Shown here one piece after another: positions 1 through 12,700 of a DNA stretch of 64,000 bases. Both the position numbers and the translations under genes were made by a program. Under the pieces are notes generated by a model, which was not told where the DNA came from, made no database searches, and was given only the letters and a program-made list of their open reading frames with translations. Positions within the stretch are counted from its first letter, which is position 1, and every line of letters begins with the position of its first letter. This DNA is from Syngnathus acus (lineage: Eukaryota; Chordata; Actinopteri; Syngnathiformes; Syngnathidae). The stretch is from assembly GCF_901709675.1 (NCBI RefSeq), contig NC_051101.1, forward strand, positions 9,258,501 to 9,322,500, read 5' to 3'.

Positions 1-2599
1 ATACGTTATTCATTACTCATTGAAGATCAGTGTTCCAAAGTAGCTCAAATGGAAGACAACTATAAATGTATTTATTTGGTTCAGTTCTAATGCTTAATAA
101 TAAGTGACAACGTGGCAGACAGCCAAAACGAAGCACTGCTAGCAGAGCCCCGTAGAGTCTCGTGGATGTCAAGAGGCAGGCTATATTTGACTGCAATGTT
201 CCTCTCTCAGAGATAAGTTCTAGATCTGGACTTGACATTTCTCTTCGACTAAAAAAAAAAAAAGAGTTTGGGTCAGTGAGTTTTGAAAAGAGGTGAAGCT
301 TTGTTGATGCCCAGAGGACGGTGTTGGCCTCTGTTCGACTTTTTTTTGTTGCCTTTGTCTGTGCACGGTTACAAGTTTTAGATGATTTAAAATGGATAGT
401 TTATGTACTCAAACACAATGCAGTGCGGAATGAATAGTCCCAGTTCGACTGGGGAAAACAACTGAACAGTTTTTTTCTTCTATACATCAATATGACAGTC
501 ATATGGTGTGTTAGAAATTATTCTTTTGTAATGTGCTGTCACTCCATGGATAGAAATCATGCTGCTGTCACAAGTTGATGGTTTTTTGGAGCGATACAAC
601 ATATTAATATGAGATGTCAAAAATCAGCTATGTTGACAAAAAAAGTGTCAAACTCACTGAATGTTTGCATTGTTACCAGTATTATTTAGACATAATGAAA
701 GGAAATGAATTTTTCTTTGTTTGCTATTATCGTATTTGTTGCTATGTTGTCATGAAAAATAAATTCCATTCACACCTTCATCCGCTTTGTTGGTTACTGT
801 TGCTCCATTCTTTAGTCCTTAAATCAACACCATGGTGATGCTCATAAATATTCAAATCATTTTTAATCTCACATCCTCATCCAGCATCGCCTGCTGGGTG
901 GAAAAGTCAGCGCGGTTCTCACAGCGTAGAGTTTTGGCTCCGGCTGTTCATTCAAACAGGAGCGAGCAAAGATACATGTGGGAGGAATAGCTTTCCCTCT
1001 TTCAAGATGGTAAGGAGAAGAGGAAGGACATTTTAATGCCCAGAACGAGAAGTTCTATATCGCCGTGTGCCGTCTCATTTGACATACCACACATCCATTT
1101 GTTTCACGTCTTATTCAAATGTTGCGAAATGAATCACTCCCTTCTTTCTAAGTTCTCTGTATGACTTTTGTTGTCACGAGTTGGACAAAATTATTTATTC
1201 AGTCATTACTTTGTCAGGAGTATGTGGTATGCAAGACAATTGCAGTACAGTTGATGTGATCATTAATAACAGTAGAAGTGATTTTTTTTTTTTCTTTGGC
1301 CGTATCTTATTTCCCCTATCAGTCTCGCTGTCAATCAACTACATTGTGAGTGAAGTCCATCCTGCTGTTGTCAGTCTGTGTGGCGTAAACAATAGCGGTG
1401 ATGAATGAGCTATGCTTCAGAAGCTTCAGTATGACCAACCTGATGGGCAGATTGTCACCCGTTTAGGGTGGGGTCTTTTTCCCTGATGGCCTAAACAGAT
1501 GAACCTCAGACCATTCGTCTTCCCATCATCCTCCACCTCTTTTCACAGTGTGTTATGCCAAAAATGTCTTTGTTGTTACCTTTCATCTGCGGGCAACCAT
1601 CACCTCTCTCCGAACGTCCCGTGAGTTATACAGGGATGGGTGATTGTGGCCTCTGCCCCTCCCTACCTTGCGTAAAATGTGCAGAACTAACGGATCCCGC
1701 AATGGATTACACAGGGATTGGACACACAGGATGGATAATAGAGCAGAGGCCTCATAAAGGGATCTCTGGCTAGAGATGTGTGAAGGGGTTAGTGACCCAC
1801 CTGTTTCCAAAACAGACTTTCACTCTCTTTGAGAAGTAAAAGTCACATCAAAGTGGTGCTGGGCCCAAAATATTTATATTTACTTCAATTGATAACAAAT
1901 ATAATGGACACAAAATCATGTGATGTCTCCCCAAGCAATTACTTGAGTTCATGATAATATATATAGTATATATATATTTTTTATTGACATATCAGTTTTA
2001 TAATATTAATTGTGGCTGAAAATATGAAATGAGGTCATCGTTGAAGGTGTAGCCGAGCACTCAATTGGCTTCCCGCTCAGTGGCAAAGTGGGTCCTGTGA
2101 TTGACTGCTGGTGTCCAGTAGTGTGCCAATTGCCACATGTCAGCTACAATAGGCTTTGGCTCCCTGCAACCCTGAATGGGAATATATGTTATAATAAATG
2201 GTTGCTAGGATGGAATATGAAAAGACAGCATGGTGGGAATATAGAAACTACTGTGCATATTCATTTCCATTTAATTGTCCTTTTCTTTCTGGTGTGTTTG
2301 CAGTTGTAAGTGTTGAGTGTTGATTGTAGGTCATTATATGTCCGTGCAGTGTAATCTCTCAAACAGTTAATGCTGCTCTTCCTCACTGGGTCAACCTGCA
2401 GGGTGCAATGTTGCAGTTAAATGTACAAGTCCTTCTATTCCACTTATCCCATTATCAAGTCCACTCTATTCCAGTCAGTGACTCACAGAATCAATTGAAA
2501 GAAAAACAATGATAACACAAAGAAAATGTACTATGCTTCATTTGGCTTAATTCTAGTTATTGTTGTTGTAATAGTTATAGTTGTTGATTTGTTAAGCTT

Positions 2600-2641
<42 letters not shown>

Positions 2642-2663
2642 AGGTTGGTAGGTTGGTGGGTTG

Positions 2664-2701
<38 letters not shown>

Positions 2702-2713
2702 AGGTTAGTAGGT

Positions 2714-2765
<52 letters not shown>

Positions 2766-2783
2766 TTAGCATATAGTTAGTTG

Positions 2784-2829
<46 letters not shown>

Positions 2830-2879
2830 CAGTCAGTCAGTCAGTTAGTTAGTTAGTTAGTTAGTCAGTCAGTTAGTTG

Positions 2880-2910
<31 letters not shown>

Positions 2911-2939
2911 GGTTAGTTGGTTAGTTAGTTAGTTAGTTT
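2600..2939. repeat. GTTA/GATA compound microsatellite
   Basis: 340 bp of GTTA units with GGTT, GTCA and AGGTT variants, interrupted by about 12 pure GATA units (2714-2763). Confidence 0.95.
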
Positions 2940-3353
2940 AGCAAGATTAACACACACAAAACAAATAAGCTATCAATGACCAAAGAAAGCCTGTTCAAAT
3001 TTCATGCGGGTCTTTATTTTCAATGTTCACTGTTTGTGTCACTGTGGTGTGAATAGAACATTCTTTTCCAAAATTAAAATGTCATGTCCATTAGTGTGTC
3101 TTACATCATCACCCATAAACACAAACATGCATATTGTCTGAAATTGAAGACAATCTTATGAAGGGGTACATTTTTAACGCTTCATTTATGGACATTTCCT
3201 GTTTAAATTAGTTGCCTGGGGCTTTATTTAGAAAGTTCACTTGGGGATCTTACACAAGTTATGTACTGTAGAGTTTAATGTGCAGTGGTGAATCATCACC
3301 ATGCTCAGGCGACATCTTATGGTTTCGGCGAAAAAAGCTTTTACAATGTATCG

Positions 3354-3412
3354 ATTTATTTATTTATTTATTTATCTATTTATGTATTTATGTATTCATT
3401 TGTTTATTTATT
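3354..3412. repeat. (TTTA)n microsatellite
   Basis: About 14 TTTA-like units with CTAT and GTAT variants. Confidence 0.85.
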
Positions 3413-4591
3413 GTGCTTTTGTGTTGCCTTAATGATAAGAGGAAGGGCTAGTTTTTGGGTGGTATTGTTGCTTCTAAAGGCCTTTGAGATATACACTGCA
3501 GGTTGAACAACTGCACCGTCAAGCCGCGTTGGCGTAGGTGGAAGTGGCCCGGACAATAAGCGTCAAACCGCCCTTCCCATAGTAAACTCGATTTCCTGCT
3601 TACAACATACGAGCCAGACCATGGTATGTACCGCATGAATGGAACTTTGTCTTTAAAGGTCATTGACAAGATTGCAGTTGGTGTTTCATAATGATCATTT
3701 TCACATTTGCATCAGAAGCTACAGTAGTTTAAACAACATAGCTGGTGTTTAGAAAGACAAGTTTTTGCAAACATTCAGCAGTTCCACAAATATGTACTGT
3801 ATTTTTATCACGATATTAAGATCATATCTCCAGGCCCCTCCGAGGGTCGTTGCAGACTCTGGGTCAGGATGTGCTCTGCAAGAACGCTTCCGATAGAGAG
3901 CCTTTGTTATTACGAATCCTTCAGGGAATATTTTAAGGTCAGCCAACCAGGCTTTGCAGGGTTGCAGTTGCACTTGTGTGTCTGTATGCGGTTACACATG
4001 ATGTATCTGCTTTCTTCCTGTGTTTCTCTGCTGCAACAATTCCACTTTCTCCCATCATGTAAAAAAGATTATTATAATGGAAGCTGTCATTAAGATGGAT
4101 GATCAGAGAACAAATAGTGATGTGCTTATGGGACTAAAGTTTCTTGAGTGATGAACAAAGTGGGCTGAATGTATGTGGGCGGAAGTTGTACAACAACATG
4201 GTCAATTTGATTCAGCCGATCAATGCTTTCCAACAGAGATGAGCACATTGATCAGTAAAAATACCAAGCGCTGCCCTCTGTTTCCAGTGTGCCTTTGTGC
4301 TGTGTCTATTTATAGAAAGCCAATGGCAACAGATGAATGCACAGCGTCAGAGACCTATTCAAAGTTAAAAAGTAAACTGACCTCCGGTGCACAATACGTG
4401 GATGCTTTTGAAATTGCTTTGAAAGTGTGTTTTTGCCATTTCGGAGGACAGTGCTTCAGTGGTTTCAGGCTGTATTTTCAAACTCGGATAGAGGAGTCAG
4501 CAGATGATTGATGGTGCATTGGTGCACACTACATATATATATTTTTTTATAAATCCCTCCTTTGAATTGTGACAAACTTTGGAATCAGCTT

Positions 4592-5019
4592 AATGGCTAA
4601 GAAAAATGATAAACAAATAAATGTGCATGAGTACTGGAGTATAGGGAGTAAAAATAAACAGATAGAAAAACAATAAATGATATAACTTTAAGGATAGTAC
4701 AAAATCATTGAATGCAAAAAAAAAAGCAATTCACAAAACTTCGGAAGGAACCAGCTACTAGATGGTTCGATTATAATGTCAACAATAATAATAATAATTA
4801 TTATGATGTGTGTGCATCCACGAGGAGTCCACGTTACATTTCATTTTTGTATTAGCTTTTTTTTTTCTGATATGGCCAAGAAAAATGATAACAAACAAAT
4901 AAATGTGCATGAGTACTGGAGTATAGGAAGTAAAAATAACTAGATAGAAAAACAACAAATAATAAAACTTTAAGGATAGTACAAAATCATTGAATGAAAA
5001 AAAAGAAAAGCAATTCACA
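4592..5019. repeat. local direct duplication (280-bp offset)
   Basis: 4592-4735 and 4872-5019 are near-identical (ATGGC[T/C]AAGAAAAATGAT ... GCAATTCACA, sharing GTGCATGAGTACTGGAGTAT). They are separated by a diverged 136-bp spacer. Confidence 0.85.
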
Positions 5020-6203
5020 TTCATGTACATGAGCCTTTATGGGCCTTGTTGATGAGGGGAAGAAACTTTGTACTGTTCACTTTTATGAGAACGGAAGCTG
5101 GCTTGCAATTAACTGTGCTATTATTAGCTAAGTTGCCAAACTTGCCGGCAGCGTTTCAGAACGAAGCAGCGAACATGACGATCTTAATTTTTACCCCCTC
5201 CCATGTTATTTGATCCAACCTGTTAAGTAAATTCTATATTGCCTTGAAAGTCCAACAGGAAATACCACAGAATGCCAGACAGAGTAACCTAATAAAAAGT
5301 GAGCGTACCCAAATCATTAGTGAGGAAACACTCACATAACACATCCAGATGTACACACTAATTGGATTTCATCACATCAACAGTTGTACAGCCTTTGTGC
5401 TTTTATGAGACTGACTGCGAGGTAAATGGAAAATGTTTATAAGTTTCCAAACTTTAACAGGTAGAGAGGCTAGTGCAGAGATATAAGCACCCCACACAGG
5501 CCCCTCCGCCCCTGCTGCAAATTAATGGAAACTTTTCCGCCAATATGGTGACTCATGAGGAACTGATGTAAGTAAGATGGGGGCCAATAAGGTCATTTGG
5601 GACTTGGGAGGAAAGTTAATTTCCCTTCAGTGTCAGGGCAACCAGGGAGATGATCCTCAGGGAAAAAAGGGGGCGGGGCTCTTGCGTCAGGGGTTGCTGG
5701 GGGGAAAATCTCCTCTGAATACATATAATGATCTTATTCTAACGATGAAACTTTGCATCCATACAGGCAGAAAGTCAAAAGCAGATCAACCAAAACATAT
5801 TTTTATATTTGGTCGATGGACAGTCCCTCCCGCGTGAGTAGAAAATGGCCCTGAAGTTCAGAGAACAATAAAACGCTCACTCCCTCGCACAAATGGATTG
5901 TACGCTCTGAAAAGAAAAACAACACATTTTTTCTAGCCGGGATCACATTTATAGCAAGCTGTGTTTGTCCACCTAATTTATTTCTTGCAACACTTATCCT
6001 TCTCCCGCCTGGCTCCCTGCTGGGTTTCATCATGCACACTTTGTCACAAGGCAGCAGTGCCATGGTGATTAAGCCACAGAAGTCGGGTGTTGACTCGGGG
6101 ACTGGTCCAGTAACGGAGTGAGAGAGTCAATGTGAAAGAAACATACAAGCTCTTCCATGCTGACCGCAATTTCTCATAAAAGATTGGACATCCTTGTAGA
6201 GCA

Positions 6204-6531
6204 CAGGCGTCAAACTCAAGGCCCGGGGGCCATATACGGCCCGCCACATCATTTTATGTGGCCCGCGAAGACAAATTGTGCATCAAATTCATGTGTCATT
6301 ACTAGAATTGCAAATTGTATTCACTTTTAATAATATCTTTTTTTTTTTTATATTTGACCAGTTTTTACTCGTCTGATTTGAAAACGAGTTATTTGTCAGT
6401 TTGTTTTGTAGCTTTTACTGTATATAATATGAGGTGCTCATACATTTATTTGGGTTGACAGTCATAATGGCCCTCCGAAAGAAGCTATGACTACAATGCG
6501 GCCCGTGAAAAAAATGAGTTTGACACCCCTG
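6204..6531 (+). mobile_element. non-autonomous hAT-type MITE, copy 1
   Basis: Left end CAGGCGTCAAACTCA, right end TGAGTTTGACACCCCTG, which form inverted repeats. The interior reads GGCCCGCCACATCATTTTATG and GCGGCCCG. Similar TTGTAGAG and TTGTAGAT octamers near the two ends resemble an 8-bp target duplication. There is no transposase frame. Confidence 0.75.
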
Positions 6532-7625
6532 TTGTAGATCATTCAAGTTAAGCCATGCATAAAAAGATGCTTCACATTCATTGTTGGTTGGCGATCTTAA
6601 TCTTTTTTCTGGAGAAAAATGTATGCATGACGACACAAATCAACGGATAAATCACCCATTCTTAATTATATACATCAAACTTGAATGGGTCAGATACACA
6701 CACAGAGACACAGTTGGCAGTACATAGAGTGACGATCGTGCGGAGATGCTGACTTTCACACTTAAATGCTTTAATAGGACTAAAGTAGACAAAGGCCACG
6801 GGTGACGCACAAGGAGCTATAACGGTCTCGCCACATTGCCGGTTTACTGGGCCCCTAGCAATTGGACGGAGCTCTTTCCAATCCACAATCCCTCATCAGC
6901 CCCAGGAAGCAAGTCAGAAATAAACATTTTAGGTTAATCACTACTAACATATATTTCAAGTTAAATACTAGGAAGGGAATATTGCCTCCAACTGCAAATC
7001 CATTGCCTCCAATTTATAGTAGTAATATACAAAGCATGTTGGAAAAAATAGGGCCACTTGTAAATAAATTGTTTGGGAGATTATTGAAGAAAGTAATGCT
7101 GCAATTCAATTTTAGCAGTGCTCTCGCTCATATAAATAGCGTTTCCATTTTCATATTATTCATGTGATGGACTCACTTCCTCGTTTGAGAAACTATTCCT
7201 GGCTTTTGTGGAGGTCAGCCTCTGGGGCTGGACTCAACAATCTTTTGCTCCGACAGATGCTGCGACAGATGGAGTCTTTAGCCATCCTTACCTTCGGCTT
7301 GAGGATTTCTTATCTCTCGCACAAATCTTTATCCAGTGGGACTGCCAACCATTTCATAAAAAATAGGAGTGACAAGAGCTGTAAAAGTTGCACAAAGCAG
7401 AAGTTTTGATTTTTTTTCCTCATTATTATTCTGGCTAATTGGCTCACAAGCGGCATAATTAATGTCAGACACTCATTGCGCGTTCCAATTTTGACTTCCT
7501 TGGCTGTGATAAAAGGATGGAGGGGTTCAATGTTTGCCTAGCTGAAATAACACAGTAAAAGTCTTTCTGCGTGTGCACGCGAGTGTGCGCGTGCACGTCC
7601 GCAGCCAGTCGTCACAGCGCAGCAC

Positions 7626-7635
7626 CTAAAAATAG
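7626..7635 (+). promoter_or_regulatory. distal MEF2-type site
   Basis: CTAAAAATAG is a perfect MEF2 consensus about 2 kb upstream of hdac9b, beside a GC-richer segment (7560-7680) that stands out from AT-rich surroundings. Confidence 0.4.
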
Positions 7636-9207
7636 CTGTTCTGGCTCCACGCCCCTGGCTGGGGGACAGGTCAAATTATGAAGGAAGATGAAAAATTTAA
7701 AGGCACAGGCTGTTTGGCCACAAAGCTGCCTTAGTGGTCAGATTTGATTTGACTTTTATGGGAGGGAGTCACATTATATCAACAATGGATGTTAGCTAGT
7801 TTTGGAAGGCGTATTAATAGAACACTCGTGAAATTGTATATTTTCTCAGGGTTTGGGTTTTAAAAGTGACTAATGTGTTTGCATTTTCTCATAGTCCCAC
7901 ATTATACATCACATTAGACAGGCTGTTGCATGGGGATGGTGGTGGTAGGGGTAGGGGGGGGGGTACGCCATGGGAGATGCTCTTGACACAGTTGGTTTAT
8001 GTAATTGCCGTCGCGCTGTTACGGCATCTTCCAGTTGGCAAGTTGAAAGCATGCTTCCCGAGTAACAGCACTGGCTTGAATACACACTCGAACCCCACAC
8101 ATAAGCCGACACACACTCGGCAATGTGTCTTCAGTGAACACAGCGTGTATGTGGCCTACCACTTCACCATATCTTGTTGGGTGTTAGTCGGAGAAAGTTG
8201 CTTCGAAGGCACTGCGGTGCTCAATTCTGATTTAATGGTAGTAGTACCAGATTTTTTAAACTGTCTGTTTAATCATATATACGACAATAATATTGTAAAT
8301 AAGAACATTGCATTAGTCAGACTCTTCTCATTGATTTAAAATGCAGGTAAACTCCACTGATTGTTTTATTATTTTTTTATCTTCATTTATTTTTATTGAA
8401 TGTTGTTTTGGGTAGACACATTTTAGGATTTTTAGAGCTTAGGCCTTTGTTGAGAGGGCTTATTGTTTGGGCTCTATTTGCAGCCAACTGATCTGATTTT
8501 TAAAAATCATTTCAACAAGCATGATTCCGATGAGATGATAATTGGTTATTTTCTCACTGCCTTGACCTACATCCGAATTGGACCACCCGAGGCTCCTGGG
8601 ATAAAAAGATTTAAGTTAAAGGGCGTATTAGCATTAATTGTACCTTGAGGGGTTAAAATAGACGGACGCAGCACGTTTTCTCCCCAAAAGTGTCGTCACA
8701 GTACCGAACTCGGTTTGAGAAAGATCAAGTCGTTCGGCTCAAAATAATTTTTCCAATTTCCATCCGCTCACTGGTAAACGAACGATTCAATTTCGACTTG
8801 ACACAACCCAATGCTGACTGATTAGTCAAGTGCTTTGGCTCAGAGAATGTGAACAAGAGGTGGGAAATCACCTTTAAGAATGCCTTTGTGGTGGATTACA
8901 CCAGGAGATATTTAAATATAGAGCCGGCATTTTTGTGAATCACATGAAATAAGCGCTTTTTGTGAATCATTTGACAACTACATCAATGTGTAAAGGGGAT
9001 CCTACTGCTCGTCCACCTGAGAGAACAAAATGAAGATAGGAATAGAGACTTGTTCCACAACTCAAAGAGGGAGGGGAGATCAAGACTCCATCTGCAGAGA
9101 GGGAGTCAGGAGACATGCCTTCTGGCAGAAACTGCAGAAGACAGCTGTGTTTGGTGTGGTATTTTTAAACGCATCATTGCTGCTCCAATCCCTGCGCCTC
9201 GCCTGAC

Positions 9208-9217
9208 CTATTTTTAG
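9208..9217 (+). promoter_or_regulatory. MEF2 site upstream of hdac9b
   Basis: CTATTTTTAG is a perfect YTAWWWWTAR match about 400 bp 5' of the first ATG. In mammals MEF2 activates HDAC9/MITR, whose product represses MEF2, so position and sequence suggest the same loop here. Confidence 0.6.
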
Positions 9218-9245
9218 CCAGGGCTGGCTATTGTTCTATTTCTGT

Positions 9246-9283
9246 CACCTGTGGGCCACGCAGTTGTTGATTCACATGCAAAT
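9246..9283 (+). promoter_or_regulatory. E-box and perfect octamer in the hdac9b promoter-proximal region
   Basis: CACCTG at 9246-9251 and the POU octamer ATGCAAAT at 9276-9283 lie 330-360 bp before the first ATG. The next 300 bases are GC-rich and look like 5'UTR. No TATA box is evident, so the start point cannot be fixed. Confidence 0.4.
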
Positions 9284-9609
9284 GAAGCTCACTCCCTCCC
9301 CAGCTTGCATTGCTCGCCTGAGTGAGGTGCTCAGCGCTCACTCCACGACTTTGCCAGGCAACATTTGCAAGCTCCCCTCTGACACGTTGCTGTGAAGAGA
9401 AAGCAGCGAGCTTGACACTGTCTTAGTGTTTGGGTGCCGGGCCAGGGCTGAAAGCAAACAGCCCTGCAGAGATCGAGAGCACTCCTGCTTTCCAGTGAAG
9501 AGTGCTGTCTCAGAGGAGGAGGCGGAGGAAGGCACTCGCTCCCCCGGGTGGCTGAAGGGGTGGCTCTCTTGGTGACGGCGTGCGATGAGACCCGAGTGCT
9601 AAGTGGAGT

Positions 9610-9718
9610 ATGCTGCAGACGATTTACGAGGGCGAGTCAAGTTTCTCCACAACAGACGGCCGCGTTGGAGCCCAGCCGCTCCTTTACCAGAGCAGGATGC
9701 ACAACGTGAACAGTTCAG
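9610..9718 (+). CDS. hdac9b: hdac9b coding exon 1 with two in-frame start codons
   Basis: ATG 9610 opens a 29-residue leader ([17 protein letters not shown]...). A second in-frame ATG at 9697 gives MHNVNSS, aligning with the mammalian MHSMISS start. Both have A at -3 and C at +4. The exon ends TCAG|GTGATG in phase 1. The conserved product starts at 9697; whether the leader is translated is unknown. Confidence 0.85.
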
Positions 9719-12700
9719 GTGATGCTTTTTTTTTAGTTGCTCTACCTCGGGATGTCATCTTTTAGTTTTTTTCCCTCCCCTCTCTTGGCTTTTCTACTCG
9801 TGCATTCCATCTTGACATCGCACATCGTCAGTGTACTTGTGTCTCTCCCACTCTCTCGCTCGCTCGCTCTTCCACCCAACTCTGCGCGCAGCTTGTCTCT
9901 CTTTCTCTGTGCAAAGAACAACTCTCAGCTGGGCGTCGTGGTAGGATCACGCACCTTTTCCTGAATCGAGGTATTTCTCATGACATATGTTGCTTTCTGT
10001 TCTTAATCGGTTCTAATGCTGAGCGTTCAAGCAGCTCTGAATTTTCTAATAGGAACTGTCATTGTGCTAAACAATATGAATAGGAAGTGTGCAACCCTTG
10101 TTCCCAAACTCTTACCGGTCAAAGTGAGTCACTGAGATTATAAAGGGGATGTTGTTTTCGTGTACTTTTTAGGGAAGTGGAAAAAGTGTCATGGTAAATG
10201 CAGAGGGGGGCAACTTAAAGGTTTCCCTCCGAACATTGACCACAGTGCTTTATTTCTGGCTTAACATGAAATGGAAATTTACAATACGGCAATGTATTGA
10301 CTCACATGAGTTGGCAGCAAAAGGGATTTAAGATGAGTCAGGACGTTGTTTGTCATGCATTTTGTAATTGTTCAATGTTTGAATGGGCTGCATAGTCTTT
10401 GATTGTCAGAAGTGACATGGGTGTTTGGTGACAAAGTGATGAATCATTTGGTTAATGTGATATACGTACCTTGAATAGCAATTAGGTGAGACAAAAATAA
10501 ATCAAATGTGAATTTTAGTCTTTTAAAAAAAACAAGCATGAGTTTGACTGCAGGCAAAACCCCGAGAGGCCGCACGAATTTCGAAAGAAGACAGGAGGAT
10601 GACACATTCCATCTGTCAATAAATCATGTTGTCACACGTCTTGTCCTCTGTGTGCGAGGCCTGTTTGTCAAACAACGGCTGCACAGAGCGTCCGAATTCA
10701 GCCTCCTTGCTTATTCTGTGGGTCAGCTATTCTTAGGTGAGTTATTTTCAGCTTATGGCATTAGCCGGCTAAGATTAGGCGTCTGTGCATTATCATTCCA
10801 TCTTGGCATGCTCCTGATATAACAGTGCCTTGGAACATATATTAATAGTGGAACCCGTTCGCCTGCTGGATTTGTTTTTTTCTTTTATGGTAAATGACTT
10901 GAGATTTTGACAACTATTCACAAGGTGTTTCTGAACTAATCCCGAAAGACTAAGTCAGCTATGAATTGAGGTCAATTGCAATCTGCTCCGACCATAATAT
11001 ATATATATTTTTTAGATAATACTGTTTCATTTCAAGTAGTTCACGTAAATACGAGTGATTTAGTGACATCAGACGAAAGCTTGTTCAAATGGGCTCTCAA
11101 AGCAGGAAACTAATTAGCTGAGTCTGAATGCAAAACATGTTGCAAAGCCACTTCAATAGGAAGCTTGCAAACAATAATAGTCTACCTTCCAAGTACCCTT
11201 GTGTGGCTCATCTACCTTTATGTCCCCTCAGAAGGTGTTTGAAGTGCTCACGACACACATACAAAAAAAAAGTTGAATAATAGGTTATATAATCCTTTTG
11301 TTGTTTTAGATTTTTCTTTGTGGCTTTATGAGGAGGAAGGCTTGAGGATGCTTTTGTGGCTCCCGCCGTCGGTATAATTGATTTCTGGGGATTGATGTAT
11401 TAGGATATGAGTCATATTTTCTGCAAAAATTGCCATATTTACATAGGACTTGACTATCAATTTTAGAAGATGATATTTTTTGGTCGTTGTTTTTAATAAT
11501 GAATGAATGGGGTATTGTGTGTTGTTTTTGTTGACGGCCAAACAGGAGCCAGCAAGCTTGCACGGTGATCCGGGTCAGGCCTCTTTGTTAACAGATAGCA
11601 CTGCAAGTCTGAAATCTGGCTCAGCGGCAAGGACGAGCCGACGTCTTAAAAATAAAGCGCCGTTTCCTGCTTTAGACTTGCAGGCTGCTCAAAATAACAA
11701 GGCACTTAATGAGAGATCCAGTGCCACATTGCAGTCACTAAGATCAGCTTATTTTTTTCCACTTCTTCTGTCTCTGCTTCTATTTTGATTGTCAGAGAGA
11801 ATTTAGATTAGTAAATGTGGGCAAAATGCCACACGAATAAAGCGATTAAGTACTGCTTATGCCCAGTTTTTTTATTTGTAAAAGATGATTAATAGTAGCC
11901 AACATCAGAATCGCGCAACTGGTGCAATGGAAGTGAAGTTGTAAGAACAGCTTTGTGTTTGGTGAGTGTTATTTATATGATGAATGACTTGTTTCTCTCC
12001 AAGCCATTTTATTCTGAGCAGCCATCTCAAATTAAGGCTGTAATTGTCACTCTAAATAAGAGCAAGGCAGAGCAGGAGAGTAAACACTTTTGAGATCGTT
12101 GGCGCTCCGACTGCAGTGGGCACACGGCGTGCGTCACCCAATCGCCGCTCGGCGGGCCTTCTACAGGGAGGAATCTGGGCATGGGGCAACAGGGTACTTG
12201 CCTGGGGCTAAAAACACATTTGGGAGCTGTCATTCATAAATATCTTGTTTACCAGTGCGTGGTGCATTGGTGCTGCCGTCCAAGCGTGAGAGGTGTCATT
12301 CTAATCTAGAAACATTTATTTGCATCAAGGGTCACCATGACCCAAAGCCTGATTATGACTTGAAGATTACATGAATGCAACATGGCGCTTTTATTTTTGC
12401 AAGCGTTAAATTAAGATGGCAGCTTCACAAGTGTGACAGTCTTTCGCACATTGTCTATATTAAGAGCATTTATATTTGGCCCCAGTTACTGGTGGTTCGG
12501 TATTCTTGCCTGCCTACGGATTATTTTCGTTTTGACAGAAGCTAAAGATTTCTGTTTCCAGGCTCGAAAGTACTGCGTGTGCTTTTTGTCAAAATGCCTT
12601 TTGTTTTGGGGTGAAGTATATAGTCTGAAGAACGTTTGGAACTCTTTTTTTTTTATGGCAGTCGTGATGGATGTATGTTGTCAATTTTCCAATTGGTACG

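Larger units (their letters stand above)
1..9207. other. hdac9b upstream region without a recognised gene
   Basis: All frames are short and lack family features. The longest (7866-8339, 157 codons; 4173-4511, 112 codons) look random. The content is AT-rich unique sequence plus the repeats listed separately. A donor-like ATG|GTAAGG at 1008-1015 follows a GC-richer patch (880-1010) that could be an upstream noncoding exon, but nothing confirms it. Confidence 0.5.

Noticed and set aside
7866-8339. 157-codon open frame
   Set aside because: Composition is not coding-like, it contains a long G run, and it has no family resemblance.
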